64,000 nucleotides of DNA from Caenorhabditis elegans (GCF_000002985.6 NC_003279.8:868001-932000), one strand, 5' to 3'. Positions 32,201 to 43,157 are shown, numbered from the stretch's first letter. The notes: generated by a model not told the origin, from the letters alone. Numbers and translations: made by a program.

Positions 32201-35200
32201 ACTGTTTTTTACCAAAAAAATAGAATATTAAGAGAAAATCCCTAAATTTGTCCAAAAAATTAAACAAATTATAGCCAAAAATGCTCTGTTTTTTACCAAA
32301 AATTCTAGAATATTAGGTAAAAAATCCCTAATTTTTCCCAAAAAATTCACCGAATTTACTCCAAAATGCTCTGTTTTTGACAAAAAAAAACTCTAATTCC
32401 AGCACAAAATTTACCAAATTATAGCCAAAAATGCTCTTTTTTTTCCAAAAAAAATCTAAAATATTAGGCGAAAAATCCCTAATTTTGGCCAAAAAAATTA
32501 CACCAATTTTCCCCAATTTCAGCTTAAAATGTTCAATTTCTAACCAAAAAACCCCCAAATTTTAACCCAAAAATTCCCTCGAATTTCACCCCAAAACCGT
32601 CCAATTTTCCAGTCTCTCAACGCCATCATCCACGCTATGGAGCAGTTAAAAATCAGCTTCACCACACTCGATCACGAATCAGATGCCCGAAAGCTTCTAA
32701 TGTTCAGCACAACAGGCGAAGAGGATGAGCTGCCCGAAGAGCTCGTCGTGCTCATGAAGAGTGTTTGGTCCGATTCGGGAATTCAGAAAGCGCTCGAAAG
32801 GTGGCGAAATTTCGCTGAAAATTGAGAAAATTCGAGGGATTTTCGCTGAAAATCGAGAAATTTCGGTGGAAATTAGCTTATTTCCATGAAAAAATCGTTA
32901 AAATCCCAGAAAATTGCGATTTTGGACTATTTTTGAGCATTTTTCGCGTTTTTTCCATGAAAAATTCAATGAAATCGATTTTTTAGGTCATATTCGCTGA
33001 AAATTACCGCTTTTTTCGATGAAAAATTCGTTGATATTCGTTGAAAATTATCTATTAGAGCTAATTAAAATTTAAAATTCCAAAAAAAAAAATATTTTAA
33101 AATAATCAATCGAATTATTTTTTGCTCACACTTTCAAAAACCGCTAAAAATTCTAAAAAAAAAATTTTGGAGCCCCTTTTCCGCTAGAAAATAGCTTTTT
33201 TTCCCTCAAAATCCGGGAAAATTCAGAAATATTTAATTTTTTGGCTATTTCTGACTCTTATTCCCACACAAAAATAGTTTTACCAAAAAAAAACAATTTT
33301 TGTCAAAAATTCGAAAAAAAAATTTCTGGGAAATATTTTTAAATGACTCTAAATTTTCCCCTGTACCCGAATATCGATGTGAAAAAATTCAGAAAAATTT
33401 TCCGCGATTTTATATGATTTTTTGAAAATTGGACAAATTTCAGTTTTCCCCCCTAATTCCTATTTGAGTTACCGCCAATTTGATTTGTTCGATGGACTTG
33501 CACATTTTTGAATTAATCTATTTTATTTTTTGTTGTTTTTTCCACCGATTTTTAATGTTTTCGGTGTATTTTTGCTTGAATTTTAGGGGAAAAGTCAAAA
33601 TAAATGCAATTTTCGATTAAAAAGCACGCTGACCGGCGTAAAAATGAAAAAGTAACGATTTTAAACGATTTCAAACCTGAATTAATTAATTTCACTGATT
33701 TACGCCTGTACGCGTGCGTAGATCAGTGAAATTAATTAATTTAGGTTCGAAATCGTTTAAAAGCGTTACTTTTTCATTTTTACGCCTGTAAGCGTGCTTT
33801 TTAATCAGAAATTTGCAATTATTTTGACTTTTTCTCTAAAATTCAAGCAAAAATACACCGAAAACATCAAAAATCGGTGGAAAATAACAAAAAATAAAAT
33901 AAATAAATTTAAAATTGTGCAAGCGCGCTCCATCGAACAAATCCAATTGGCGGTAATTCAAATAGGAATTAGGCAAAAACTGAGATTTTTGAGGCACCAC
34001 GTTTTGAAGATCTGTTCAAAAAGAAGATCTACGTTTTCAGGATCTGGCACCGTGCCAACTGCGGTTTTCTCGATGAAAAACGTAACAACGATGCTCCGAT
34101 GTTACGCGTCGCGTGTTGTTTTGCGTTCAGAAAGATATTTTTTGAAATTTTCTTCTTGAAGAAACGCTTAACGACACGCAACGCGTAACATCGGAGCATC
34201 GTTGTTACGTTTTTCATCGAGAAAACCGCAGTTGGCACGGTGTCAGATCCTGAAAACGTAGATCTTCTTTTCGTAGATTTTCAGAATGTAGATCTTCTTT
34301 TGGTAAATCTTCTTTTCGTAGATCTTCTTTTCGTCGATCTTCAAAATGTAGATCTTCTTTTGGTAGATCTTCTTTTCGTAGATCTTCTTTTCGTAGATCT
34401 TCTTTTTCGTAGATCTTCTTTTTGAACAGATCTTCAAAACGTGGTGCCTCTGATTTTTCCAAATTTCAAAAAATCATATAAAATTTAGAAAATTTTTTTG
34501 AATTTGTTTATCAGCATATTTGGTCATTTTGGTACCATATTTTCCCCTGATTCCGAATATCAATGTGAAAAAATTCAAAAAAAAAATCCCTGATTTTATA
34601 TTTAAGCTTGAAATCGCCGAATGAGATTTTTCAAATACGCGCGCACAAATAAATTCTCCTTGGAGCGCGTTTGCCTCATTTGATTTTCTCCATATTTATT
34701 TTTACTTTTTTTTCAGTTTTTCACAGCTATTTTCATTCATTTTTATTGTATTTTATAGGTTTTTTTTTTTGAAAAATAAATTTTTCCGTGTGAATTGAAC
34801 ATTTTATTTGCATAAAAATGAATGAAAATAGCTGAAAAACTGAATAAAGTAAAAATAAATATGGAGAAAATTAAATGAGGCAAACGTGCACCAAGGATAA
34901 TTTATTTGGGCGCGTATTTGAAAAATCTCATGTAGGAGGCAAATGAAATTTAGGCGATTTCTAGCTTAAATATAATATCAGGGAAATTTTTTTTTTGATT
35001 TTTTCACATCGATATTCGAATCAGGGGAAAATTTGGAGCCACCTGTAACAAAATTTTATGAAAAAAAAAACTGTATAATTTCTAACAACTTTTTTTTTGT
35101 AGATCACGCGAATATCAGCTCAACGATTCGGCCGGCTACTATCTGAGCCAACTCGACAGAATTTGTGCTCCTAATTACATTCCCACACAGGTATTTTTCA

Positions 35201-37853
35201 CTGGAAAATTCACAAATTTTTCCACTACTAAAAATTCAAATTTCCTTTGCAGGATGACATTCTCCGCACAAGAATCAAGACAACAGGAATCGTGGAGACG
35301 CAGTTTGTCTACAAAGATCGCCTATTTTTGTAGGGGGAAAATTAATTTTAAAAAATTGAAAAAATCGTCGCCGAAATTCAGGGTTTTCGACGTTGGCGGA
35401 CAGCGATCCGAACGAAAAAAGTGGATTCATTGCTTCGAAGACGTGACGGCACTCATTTTCTGCGTTGCACTGTCAGAATATGATATGGTTCTTGTCGAAG
35501 ATTGTCAGACGGTGCGATTTTCGAGTTTTTTGCTTTTTTTTCGTTTTTTTCCCAAGTTTAGGGTTTTTCGGTGAAAATCTCGGTTTTCTTGGTTAAAATG
35601 GTTTTTTTTTTGGCAAAAAACGGCAAAAATTGAGGATTTTAGCGTATTTTGGCGAAAAATTGAGTTAATTACATGGAAAATTTCAGAATTTGAGTTAAAA
35701 TTGTAGTTTAAGGATTTTTTAGTGATTTTCTCGATTTTTGAACCGAAAAACGTTCGAATTTCATTTATTACGCGCGACCACAAAATGCTGAGAACGCGTA
35801 TTGCACAACATATTTGACGCGCAAAATATCTCGTAGCGAAAACTAAAGTAATTCTATAAATGACTACTGTAGCGCTCTTGTGTCGATTTACGGAAATCGT
35901 GTATTAATCGATAAAGTATTTTTTTTAGAAACACAAAAATGACAAAAAAAATACGAAAGAAAATTGAATTGTTTCGAAAATCGAGTCCTCCCGTAAATCG
36001 ACACAGTTGCCATTAAATTAAATAAAATTAATGTTAACTGTGTCGATTTACGGGAGGACTCTCGATTTTCGAAACAATTCAATTTTCTTTCGTTTTTTTT
36101 TGTCATTTTTGTGTTTCTAAAAAAAATACTTTATCGATTAATACACGATTTCCGTAAATCGACCCACAAGAGCTACAGTAGTCATTTTCAGAACTACTGT
36201 AGTTTTCGCTACGAGATATAATTGCGCATCAAATATGTTGTGCATGACGGATTCTCAGCATTTTGTGGTCGCGCGTAATGAAAAGCGAAAAAATCGATAT
36301 TTTCTGATTTTTGCGCCGAATTTTGTTAATTTTTCTTTTTTTTTTTTCTGCGAAAACCACATTTTCCTGACTAAATTCAGGTTCAGCCATTTTTTTTCGC
36401 AAAAATCGACGAAAATTGAGAATTTTAGCGTACTTTTAATTTTTTTAAATTTTTTTCGCTCTGAAAATTATGAAAAAATCAAAATTTTCTCGATTTTTGA
36501 ACCGAAAAACGTTCAAATTTCATTTAAAAATCGAAAAAATCGGGAAAAAATTTTCCGATTTTTGCACCGATGATTTTCGCTAATTTTTCACCACATTTTT
36601 TGCGTTTCAGAATCGAATGCGAGAATCGCTAAAACTGTTCGACTCGATTTGCAACAATAAATGGTTTGTCGAGACGTCGATTATTCTATTTCTCAACAAA
36701 AAAGACTTATTCGAAGAGAAAATCGTTCGATCTCCACTCACACACTGCTTTCCGGAATATACGGGCGCCAATAATTACGAAGAAGCTTCTGCGTACATTC
36801 AACAACAGTTTGAGGATATGAATAAGAGGACTACTGGAGAGAAAGTTGGTGGTTTTTTTGAATTCACTGCAACTTTTTCCTCACGAGGGACGAGGAAAAG
36901 TGGTTTCTAGGTCATGGCCGAGGGGCCGACAAGTTTCAGCGGCCATTTATCTTGCTTTGTTTTCCGCCTGTTTTCTTTCGTTTTTCATCGATTTTTTTCG
37001 TTTTTTCGTAATAAAACTGATAAATAAATATTTTTTGCAGATGCTAAAACAATTTCCAAGTAAAAAAATCATGTATTCAGTCGGCAAGCAGCGATGAAAG
37101 TGGGCATTGTAATATGATGGATTACGGGAATACAAAACCTAAACTTTTTCTGAAACATGAAACATATGATGCTTAGATGCTGAAATTACCTGATTTTCAT
37201 AACGAGACCGCTGAAAAGTTTTGAGGTTTCCACAATTCAACTTTTTGTGCGAAAATCTCGACTTTTTCACCAAAAAAGTTGAATTTTGGAAACCTCAAAA
37301 CTTTTCAGCGGTCTCGTTATGAAAATCAGGTAGTTTCAGCATTTAAGCAGCATATGTATCATGTTTCAGAAAAAGTTTAGGTTTTGTATTCCCGTAATCC
37401 ATCATATTGCATTGCCCTTGTTTCACCGCTGCTTGCCCACTGAATGCATAATTTTTTTACTTGGAAATTGATTTAGCATCTGCAAAAAATATTTATTCAT
37501 CAGTTTTATTAAGAAAAACGAAAAAAATCGATGAAAAACGAAAGAAAACAGGCGGAAAACAAAGCAAGATAAATGGCCGCTGAAACTTGTCGGCCCCTCG
37601 GCCATGGCCTAGAAACCACTTTTCCTCGTCCCTCGTGAGGAAAAAGTTGCAGTGAGAAAACTCAATTTTTGAATTTTTTTTTCATGAAAATCGGAAAATC
37701 TTCAATTTTTCCTAATCAATTCCATCTCTACAGAATCAAGAAATCTACACCCAATTCACATGTGCCACCGACACTAACAACATTCGATTCGTTTTCGATG
37801 CCGTCACCGACATTATCATTCGAGATAACCTCCGCACGTGCGGGCTCTACTAA
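29290..37853 (+). CDS. gpa-16: G-protein alpha subunit, Gi/o class
   Basis: Eight exons, all in phase: 29290-29355, 30179-30349, 32613-32800, 35103-35190, 35253-35329, 35382-35511, 36611-36844, 37734-37853 (TAA); 357 aa, the usual length. N-terminus MGCIMSQ has Gly2 for myristoylation and Cys3 for palmitoylation, so it should sit at the inner face of the plasma membrane. P-loop GAGESGKST is at 40-48, switch I Arg178 and Thr181, DVGGQ 200-204 with catalytic Gln204, NKKD 269-272, TCAT 327-330. The end CGLY has Cys354, the pertussis-toxin site of Gi/o. It binds and hydrolyses GTP. In C. elegans GPA-16 acts with GOA-1, GPR-1/2 and RIC-8 in spindle positioning (established knowledge). The name rests on recalled identity of the N-terminus, which differs from GOA-1. 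Coding is 1.07 kb in an 8.6-kb span; the introns are repeat-laden. Confidence 0.96.
30415..30940 (+). repeat. TTTTAGCCAAAAAATCCGTTAA minisatellite, second locus
   Basis: About 22 units alternating AAAAAATCCGTTAATTTTAGCC and AAAAAATTCGCTATTTTTAGCC in gpa-16 intron 2. It is the same family and the same genomic orientation as the 24.8-26.4 kb array, but the host gene is on the other strand. Confidence 0.9.
31740..32465 (+). repeat. Direct ~362-bp tandem duplication
   Basis: The segment beginning GGCGAAAAATCCCTAATTTTGTCC at 31741 recurs at 32103 with almost no differences over ~360 bases (shared landmarks TTCAGCAGAAACTTCACCAAATCATAG, CCAAAAATTCTAGAATATTAGGT). It is in gpa-16 intron 2. Flanking DNA is a looser relative. 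Confidence 0.88.
33440..33982. repeat. Foldback in gpa-16 intron 3 (first)
   Basis: CCTAATTCCTATTTGAGTTACCGCCAATTTGATTTG at ~33451 is complemented at ~33934-33974. Near the centre GTTTGAAATCG/TACGCCTGTACGCGTG blocks mirror each other around ~33700. Confidence 0.88.
33991..34450. repeat. Foldback with AGATCTTCTTTTCGT expansion
   Basis: GAGGCACCACGTTTTGAAGATCTGTTC (33991) is complemented by the end GAACAGATCTTCAAAACGTGGTGCCTC (34450). GTTACGCGTCGCGTGTTG and its mirror lie near the centre. The right arm carries ~10 extra units of GTAGATCTTCTTTT(C/G)G (about 34257-34425) that the left arm has only once. The Lys/Ile/Glu and Leu/Val/Asp frames there are artefacts. Confidence 0.9.
34540..35038. repeat. 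Foldback in gpa-16 intron 3 (third)
   Basis: TTTTCCCCTGATTCCGAATATCAATGTG at ~34543 is complemented by CACATCGATATTCGAATCAGGGGAAAA at ~35006-35032; inner arms share ATTTTTCAAATACGCGCGC and GAGGCAAACG. A further half-copy at 33355-33435 matches the left arm, so the three foldbacks look nested. It ends ~65 bases before exon 4. Confidence 0.85.
35759..36283. repeat. Foldback in gpa-16 intron 6
   Basis: TTCATTTATTACGCGCGACCAC (35759) mirrors GTGGTCGCGCGTAATGAA (36283). The centre is GTGTCGATTTACGGGAGGACT and its complement around 36010-36060. Arms are ~240 bp and almost identical. Confidence 0.92.
36863..37656. repeat. 794-bp foldback in last gpa-16 intron
   Basis: TCACTGCAACTTTTTCCTCACGAGGGACGAGG mirrors its complement ending at 37656; the centre is near 37255 (AACCTCAAAACTTTTCAGCGG and complement). 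It occupies ~90% of the 889-bp intron. An internal CTTGTCGGCC(C)CTCGGCC and TTTTTTGCAGATGC acceptor-like site occur in the arms. Confidence 0.92.
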
Positions 37854-39492
37854 ATTTTTCCGCTAAATTTTAAATTCCGTTTTTTCCCCCCAAAATCCCC
37901 TCCCAGACATTTTCCGGTATTTATGTATTGACCACACACAACTCTTCTCTCCCGTCTCCGCTGTTCAATGCTACGGTTATTCTCTTTTTTTTTCTTTTTT
38001 TTTCCTGAAATTCCAAGGGTGTCGTTGAAAATCGAAAAATTCGAAAAATTTGGGTTTTTTAGAGGAAAAGCCAAAAATTCAATTTTTTTTTCGATTTTTA
38101 TTCCGGAAAATTCGAAAAATTTCGATATTTTTTAAATTTTTTACAAAAAATTCGAAAAATTTGGATTTTTTCAGGAAAAAGCCAAAAAATTACAATTTGT
38201 GTTTAAAAAAACGAAAAAAAAAACCAATTTTTCTGATTTTAATTCCGGAAAAATCAAAAAATCTCGATTATTTTCAGAAAAATTCGAAAAATTTGGGGCT
38301 TTTTCCAAAAAAGAAATCGTAAAATTTCGATTTTGTCCAGGAAAAATCGAAAATTTAATGTTTTCTTTTTTGGCTTCTTCCGGAAAATCCAAAAATTTTG
38401 AATTTTTTGGATTTGTTTTCAGAAAAATTGGAAAAATTTGGATTTTTCAGGAAAAAGCCTAACAATTTCAAATTTTGCTTTAAAAAAACTTTAAAAAATT
38501 GATTTTTGAGGAAAAAACGAAAAATTTCGACATTTTTTGATTTTTTTTTTACCGAAAAAAAAATTGATTTTTTCCAGGAAAAAGCCAAAAATTTTCAATT
38601 TTTAAGGAAAAATTCGAACAATTTTGATTTATTGATTTTTTATTACGGAAAAATCGAAAAATTTGGGTTTTTTAGAGTGAAAAGCCAAAAGTTCAATTTA
38701 TTTTTCTGGAGAAATCCAATTATTTCAATTTTTGAATTTTTTCAAGAAAAATAAAAAAATGTCGATTTTTTCCAGAAAAATCGAAATTTTTCGTTTTTGA
38801 ATGAAAAAAAATTTTTCCTTCAATTTTTCCTTTAAAAAAAATAAATAAAAATGTTCGAATTTCCATGAAAAAAAGTCAAAAAAATTCAAAATTTTCCATT
38901 TTCCCTGACAAAAAAATCAAAATTTTCCGATTTTCCTAAACCAAAATCCCAAAATTTTCTGATTTTCCAATTTTCTCTGAAAAATCGAATTTTTTGCCGC
39001 ACACCCCTGGTTTCACGTGGTGGTCAGGTTGTCTCATTGCGGTTTGTGATCTACAAAAAATGAGGGAATCTTTCCTCCCCCGGGAAAATCTGACGTCAGC
39101 GCACTCGTGTAACCATGCGAAATCCTCTGCTGAAAAGTCTGCGTCTCTTCTCCCGCATTTTTTGTAGATCAACGTGTAGATCAATCCAAAATGACACCTT
39201 GACACCACGTGCCTAAGCCCAAGCCTAAACCAATCCATTTTACCGGTATATCTCTACAACCTTTCACTGTCTGAAATATCGCGTCATTTTATATTATTAT
39301 TATTATTGTATTCGCTTAAACGACAACAATTCCCCCATTTGATTCAAAAAGTAAACATTTCCGAACTTTTTAAAAATTTGAAAAATATTTTTAAAAAATT
39401 TTAGCGTGAAAAACTTGTCCCCCCACCCTGCCTCTCCAAAAAAAATTAATTTCGGAAGAATTCAGTCCTTGTTTTTGTAAATTGAGAACGTA
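37854..39492. other. Intergenic, gpa-16 3' UTR and repeats
   Basis: The gpa-16 3' UTR is followed (38000-38960) by variants of GAAAAATTTGGATTTTTTCAGGAAAAAGCC, a ~50-90 bp AT-rich repeat. Foldback family A copy 5 lies at 39014-39211. A short (ATT)n tract is at ~39290-39307. No exon is seen. Confidence 0.65.
39014..39211. repeat. Foldback family A copy 5
   Basis: Both CACGTG ends intact (CACGTGGTGGTCAGG to CTTGACACCACGTG); somewhat longer than average. Lies 282 bp upstream of the membrane-protein start, so possibly within its promoter. Confidence 0.88.
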
Positions 39493-42400
39493 ATGCGCTT
39501 TTTGGTGGTTTTTGCATATTTATCGACACTTGCGTACGCGAGGTATCGATTCAGATTCCGTGAGTTTTTTACAACAAAATATCGCTAAGCAATCGCGCTC
39601 CAGCGCGAAACTTCAAAAAAAGGCCAAAATTTTGCGTCGCTTTCTATGATTTTAAGACGAAAAGCGAGGAAAAATCAATAAAAACAGCGAAAACTTTGAA
39701 ATTTACGGGTTTGCCGCTTTTTTTGCGCTAGAGCGCGATTGCTCACTGAGTTCAAGCGCCCTTCTTATTTTGAAATGGAAGAGTTTGCCGAATTAGGCTA
39801 TTTTGGTGCGGCCACGGCTGGGGTCAATTTACGGCGCGTTGCGTGCCGCGTCGCGGTTAGGTGGACCACGCCTTTCCCACGCGTAGACGATTGTCAATAG
39901 AGCGCCGAAAATGCAAGGCCAGAAGCCCGTATGAGTGAAGTTTTTGTTCATTTTCACTTTTTTTTCGTCGTTTTTAACGGTTTTTATGTGAAAATCAATA
40001 AAAACGGCGAAAATAATTAAAAATTTTCGATATTCCGGGTTTGGCGCTTGCTTTGCGCTAGAGCGCGATTGGTCACCGAGTTCAAACGGCGCACTCTGGC
40101 TTCCCTCTTAATTTGAAATGGAAGAGTTTGCCGAATTAGGCCATTTTGGGTCGGCGGGTAGATTTACGGCGCGTCGCGTGTCGCCTCGCGGCTCGATTTT
40201 GATTGTAAAACTAAATGTATTTGTCCGTGTGGAGTACACGCGACTTTCCCACGCGTTGTCCAGCAGGTTATTGCCAATGGAGCGCCGAAAATGCAAGGCC
40301 AGAAGCCCGCCGTATAAGTAGCCCATATGAGTGAAGTTTTTGTACATTTTCACTTTTTGTTTCGTCGTTTTTATGGTTTTTATGTGAAAATCCACAGTCT
40401 CCTCGTCATCGAAAGCGCACAAAAAACTGCTTACTGGCGCGTTTCGCGTTTTTGCTAGCGCATTTTGTGGATTTCTCCGAAATTCAGAAATTACGCGGAA
40501 AATAGGCTAGAATTCCAAAATTACAGCCCCGCCTCTTTTGATAATTATCTTCAGGATGAAGAAGATGATCGCGAAGGTGGGTGACTTGAAATATACAAGA
40601 AAAATATGATTTCTTCAGAGAAACACCATTTTTACCGTTGATTTTTTAATATCCCTACTCCTCCTTCAGTTTTTGACCAAATTTTCTCTTTTAATGGTCT
40701 TTCATTTCATTTTGTGCTAATAAACAAATGTTAAGTTCGAAATCTGCGAAAAAATTCGTTTCAACGCTAAAAAACGACGAAGTTTATTTTTCAACACTAA
40801 AAAGATTCACTCCCTCCCCCGGCTGTGCCAATGTGCAAGTGCGCCCCAGCCCAATTCGACGCCGAGGAGACTGTGAAATCATTAAAAACAGTGAAAATAA
40901 CGGAAAATTTCTGAAATTCCGGGTTTGCCGTTTTTTTTTGCGCTGGAGCGCGATTGCTCACCGATTTCAAATAGCGCACGCGCTTCTGGTTTCCCCCATA
41001 AATTGAAATGGAAGAGTTTTCGCCGAACTAGGTCATTTTGGCGCGGCCACGACCGGGGTAGATTTACGGCGCGCTACGTGTCGCGTCGCGGATCGATTTT
41101 AGTTGTAAAACTAAATGTAGTTGTCCGTGTGGAGTACACGACTCTCCCGTCCGGCAGGCGATTGCCAATGGAGCGCGAAAATGCGAGGCCAGAAGCCCGT
41201 GCATTTTTTTGCGGGTCCCGCCACGACATTTACCCTTTCAGACACGTGTATCAAAGAGGACCAGGCGATTTTGGAGAAGGAAAATGTGAACTCGCCACGC
41301 CAATTTCTTTTTATCGATGACGGACAATCGCCAAAGTGGAGGGAAAATGATCTCGAAGGAAAAGGAATTCTTATGAGCTTCGGAAATCGATTGAAGAATC
41401 TGACAAACGGATATGAGACTGTGAGACTTTTTTTACGGGTCTCGACGCGATTTCCCACGGATTTCGGGCTTCCCTCATAAATTGAAATGGAAGAGTTTTT
41501 GCCGAACTAGGCCCCGGCCATATCTGGGGTAGATTTACGGCGCGTTGCGTGTCGCGTCGCGGCTCGATTTTAGTTGTAAAACTGAATGTATTTGTCCGTG
41601 TGGAGTACACGGGCGATTGCCAATGGAGCGCGAAAAATTCAATTTGTGTCTCGTAACGATTTTATCGATTCTTTTTCAGGGTGCCGAACAAGCTCTGCGT
41701 GTCCTTGAATTCAACAATACGGAACACTTTCTTGTGATCAATTTTTGGATGAGAAGCTACTATTTCATGAAAAACGGTGATAAATATCAGCTGTCATACA
41801 CCGGAACCACCATCAAACCCGATTTGAATCACTTTATTCGGTTAGCAGGCTTGGAGATGCAATATCGCTCCATCGCAACCATTTTTTCAGCGTATACTTC
41901 ATCTGCGCTCCAGCGAACAGTCAGAGTGCGTTGATCGTGTTTGGGGATCAGTCGAAACCGCGAGTTTTAAAGTCGAAAAAATCGAAGAGGGAAGCAGCGC
42001 TGATTGATGAGAATTCGGGGAAGAAGCTGAAAAAGTGCCAGAAAATTCGGACGAAAAGAGCGGCGGCGGTGAATAACTCGACGGAGTGGACACAGACGCT
42101 GAAGGATACTCGGAGACTTAAACAACGTAGCGAGTGAGTTTGTGCCAAACGATACTCCGATGTTCCGCTTCCGCTGAGGACACCGCGTCGTTTGATCTCT
42201 GAAAATTGCGAGAGTCAGCCTCGTGTAAGTTTACCGCAAATTTGGAGGTCAAGCAGCGAGGTCCTCATATTTTGAAATGGAAGAGCTTGCCGAATTCGGA
42301 GTCGATTTACGGCGCGTTGCGTTGCGTGTCGCGTCGCGGCTCGTGATTTTCGCATATTTATCGACACTTGCGTACGCCAGGTATCGATTCAGATTCCGTG

Positions 42401-43133
42401 AGTTTTTGCAACAAAAAAATCGCTGAGCAATCGCGCTCCACTGGAAAACACCCGAAAAGTTTTGAAATTCCGGGGTTGCCGCTTGTTTTGCGCGCTAGAG
42501 CGCGATTGCTCGCCGAGTTCAAACGGCGCTCTCTGGTTTCCCTCTTGTACGAGACGAGCGTCGCGGTTCGGTCCAGCAGGCGATTGTCAATGGAGCGCGA
42601 AAAACACGTGGTGTCAAAGTCTCCAATTATGGTTTGATCTTTGATAAATGCGGGAGACGAGAGACACCGACTTCTCAACTGATTTCGCATGGTTAAAAGT
42701 GTTCTGACGTCACATTTTTCTGGAAGAAAAACTCCCGCATTTTTTGTAAATCAAACCGGATTAGGACAGCCGGACACCACGTGGAAAAACAAGATGAGGG
42801 AAGCCACAGAAGCCCGTGCAGAGTCTCGGTTTTATCAGTTTTCGAGTAGTTTCGCACCACAAAAAGCGTGTGACGTCACATTTTTCCGGCCGCAAAATTC
42901 CCGCGTTTTTTGAAGATCAAACCGAAATGCATTGTTTCAGAATCTACTCTTGGGCACGTCTCTCGTTCATTCACCTCGGTTTCGGTATGGTAGTGATCGT
43001 CAACGCCATCGTTTTTTTGTTCTTTTTCAAGTATTTCAAGAAGTTCAACTCGACGGTGAAGAATGGAGATCAGAAGCAGGAATCGGATGAGACTGATGAG
43101 AAGACTGAGAAGACTGAGAAGCAGGCGAAATAG
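39493..43133 (+). CDS. Unrecognised single-pass type I membrane protein, 291 aa
   Basis: Six exons in phase: 39493-39542, 40527-40576, 41242-41420, 41680-41840, 41891-42133, 42941-43133 (TAG). Residues 1-16 (MRFLVVFAYLSTLAYA) are a signal peptide. The mature N-terminus is acidic (LQDEEDDRED). The ~200-residue luminal or outer part contains NLTNG, FNNTEHF and VNNSTEW, three N-glycosylation sequons, and few cysteines. A single membrane helix spans ~235-258 (LGFGMVVIVNAIVFLFFF), followed by KYFKKF and a Glu/Lys-rich tail ending KTEKQAK. Position 41840 was used as donor because it restores phase to exon 5; reading through gives an early stop. I do not recognise the family and propose no function. 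A luminal basic block (LKSKKSKRE, KKLKK, IRTKR) may be a processing region. Confidence 0.8.
39511..39601 (+). repeat. Segment shared with intron 5 of same gene
   Basis: TTTGCATATTTATCGACACTTGCGTACGCGAGGTATCGATTCAGATTCCGTGAG... recurs at 42346-42440 with few changes. The segment includes half of the signal-peptide exon and the start of intron 1. Confidence 0.85.
39755..39932 (+). repeat. Repeat family B copy 7
   Basis: Variant form: TTTGAAATGGAAGAGTTTGCCGAATTAGGC to GGCCAGAAGCCCG, lacking the TTGTAAAACTAAATG block. In intron 1 of the membrane-protein gene. Confidence 0.78.
40090..40312 (+). repeat. Repeat family B copy 8
   Basis: CTGGCTTCCCTCTTAATTTG to GGCCAGAAGCCCG. Preceded, like copies 7 and 9, by a GCGCTAGAGCGCGATTG(C/G)TCACCGA flank, so this flank and the B copy have duplicated as one block. 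Confidence 0.82.
40978..41201 (+). repeat. Repeat family B copy 9
   Basis: GCGCTTCTGGTTTCCCCC to GGCCAGAAGCCCGTGC; ends 40 bases upstream of exon 3 of the membrane-protein gene. Confidence 0.82.
41458..41640 (+). repeat. Repeat family B copy 10
   Basis: CACGGATTTCGGGCTTCCC to GGAGCGCGAAAAATTCAAT; the final GGCCAGAA..CGTG is missing. It ends 40 bases before exon 4, and fills most of the 259-bp intron. Confidence 0.82.
42255..42345 (+). repeat. Repeat family B copy 11 (fragment)
   Basis: Only AGGTCCTCATATTTTGAAATGGAAGAGCTTGCCGAATTCGG and GATTTACGGCGCG...CGCGGCTCGTG remain before the join to the 42346 duplicate. Confidence 0.65.
42605..42783. repeat. Foldback family A copy 6
   Basis: Both CACGTG ends present. 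In intron 5 of the membrane-protein gene, followed by a half copy. Confidence 0.88.
42855..42932 (+). repeat. Foldback family A half copy next to exon 6 acceptor
   Basis: GTGTGACGTCACATTTTTCCGG...TTCCCGCGTTTTTTGAAGATCAAACCGAAATGC is the right arm only. It runs to within 8 bases of the ATTGTTTCAG acceptor at 42931-42940. This half is not counted in the 16 copies. Confidence 0.8.
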
Positions 43134-43157
43134 AACTTTTTAGTCTATCTGTGTTGA

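Noticed and set aside
34029..34462. Charged KKIYEKK / [10 protein letters not shown] frames
   Set aside because: Products of the AGATCTTCTTTTCGT expansion in a foldback arm.
36617..36910. Extension of gpa-16 exon 7 past GEK into [12 protein letters not shown]
   Set aside because: The GTTGGT donor after residue Lys318 and the next exon ([13 protein letters not shown]) restore the conserved G-alpha sequence; read-through ends early without the G5 box.
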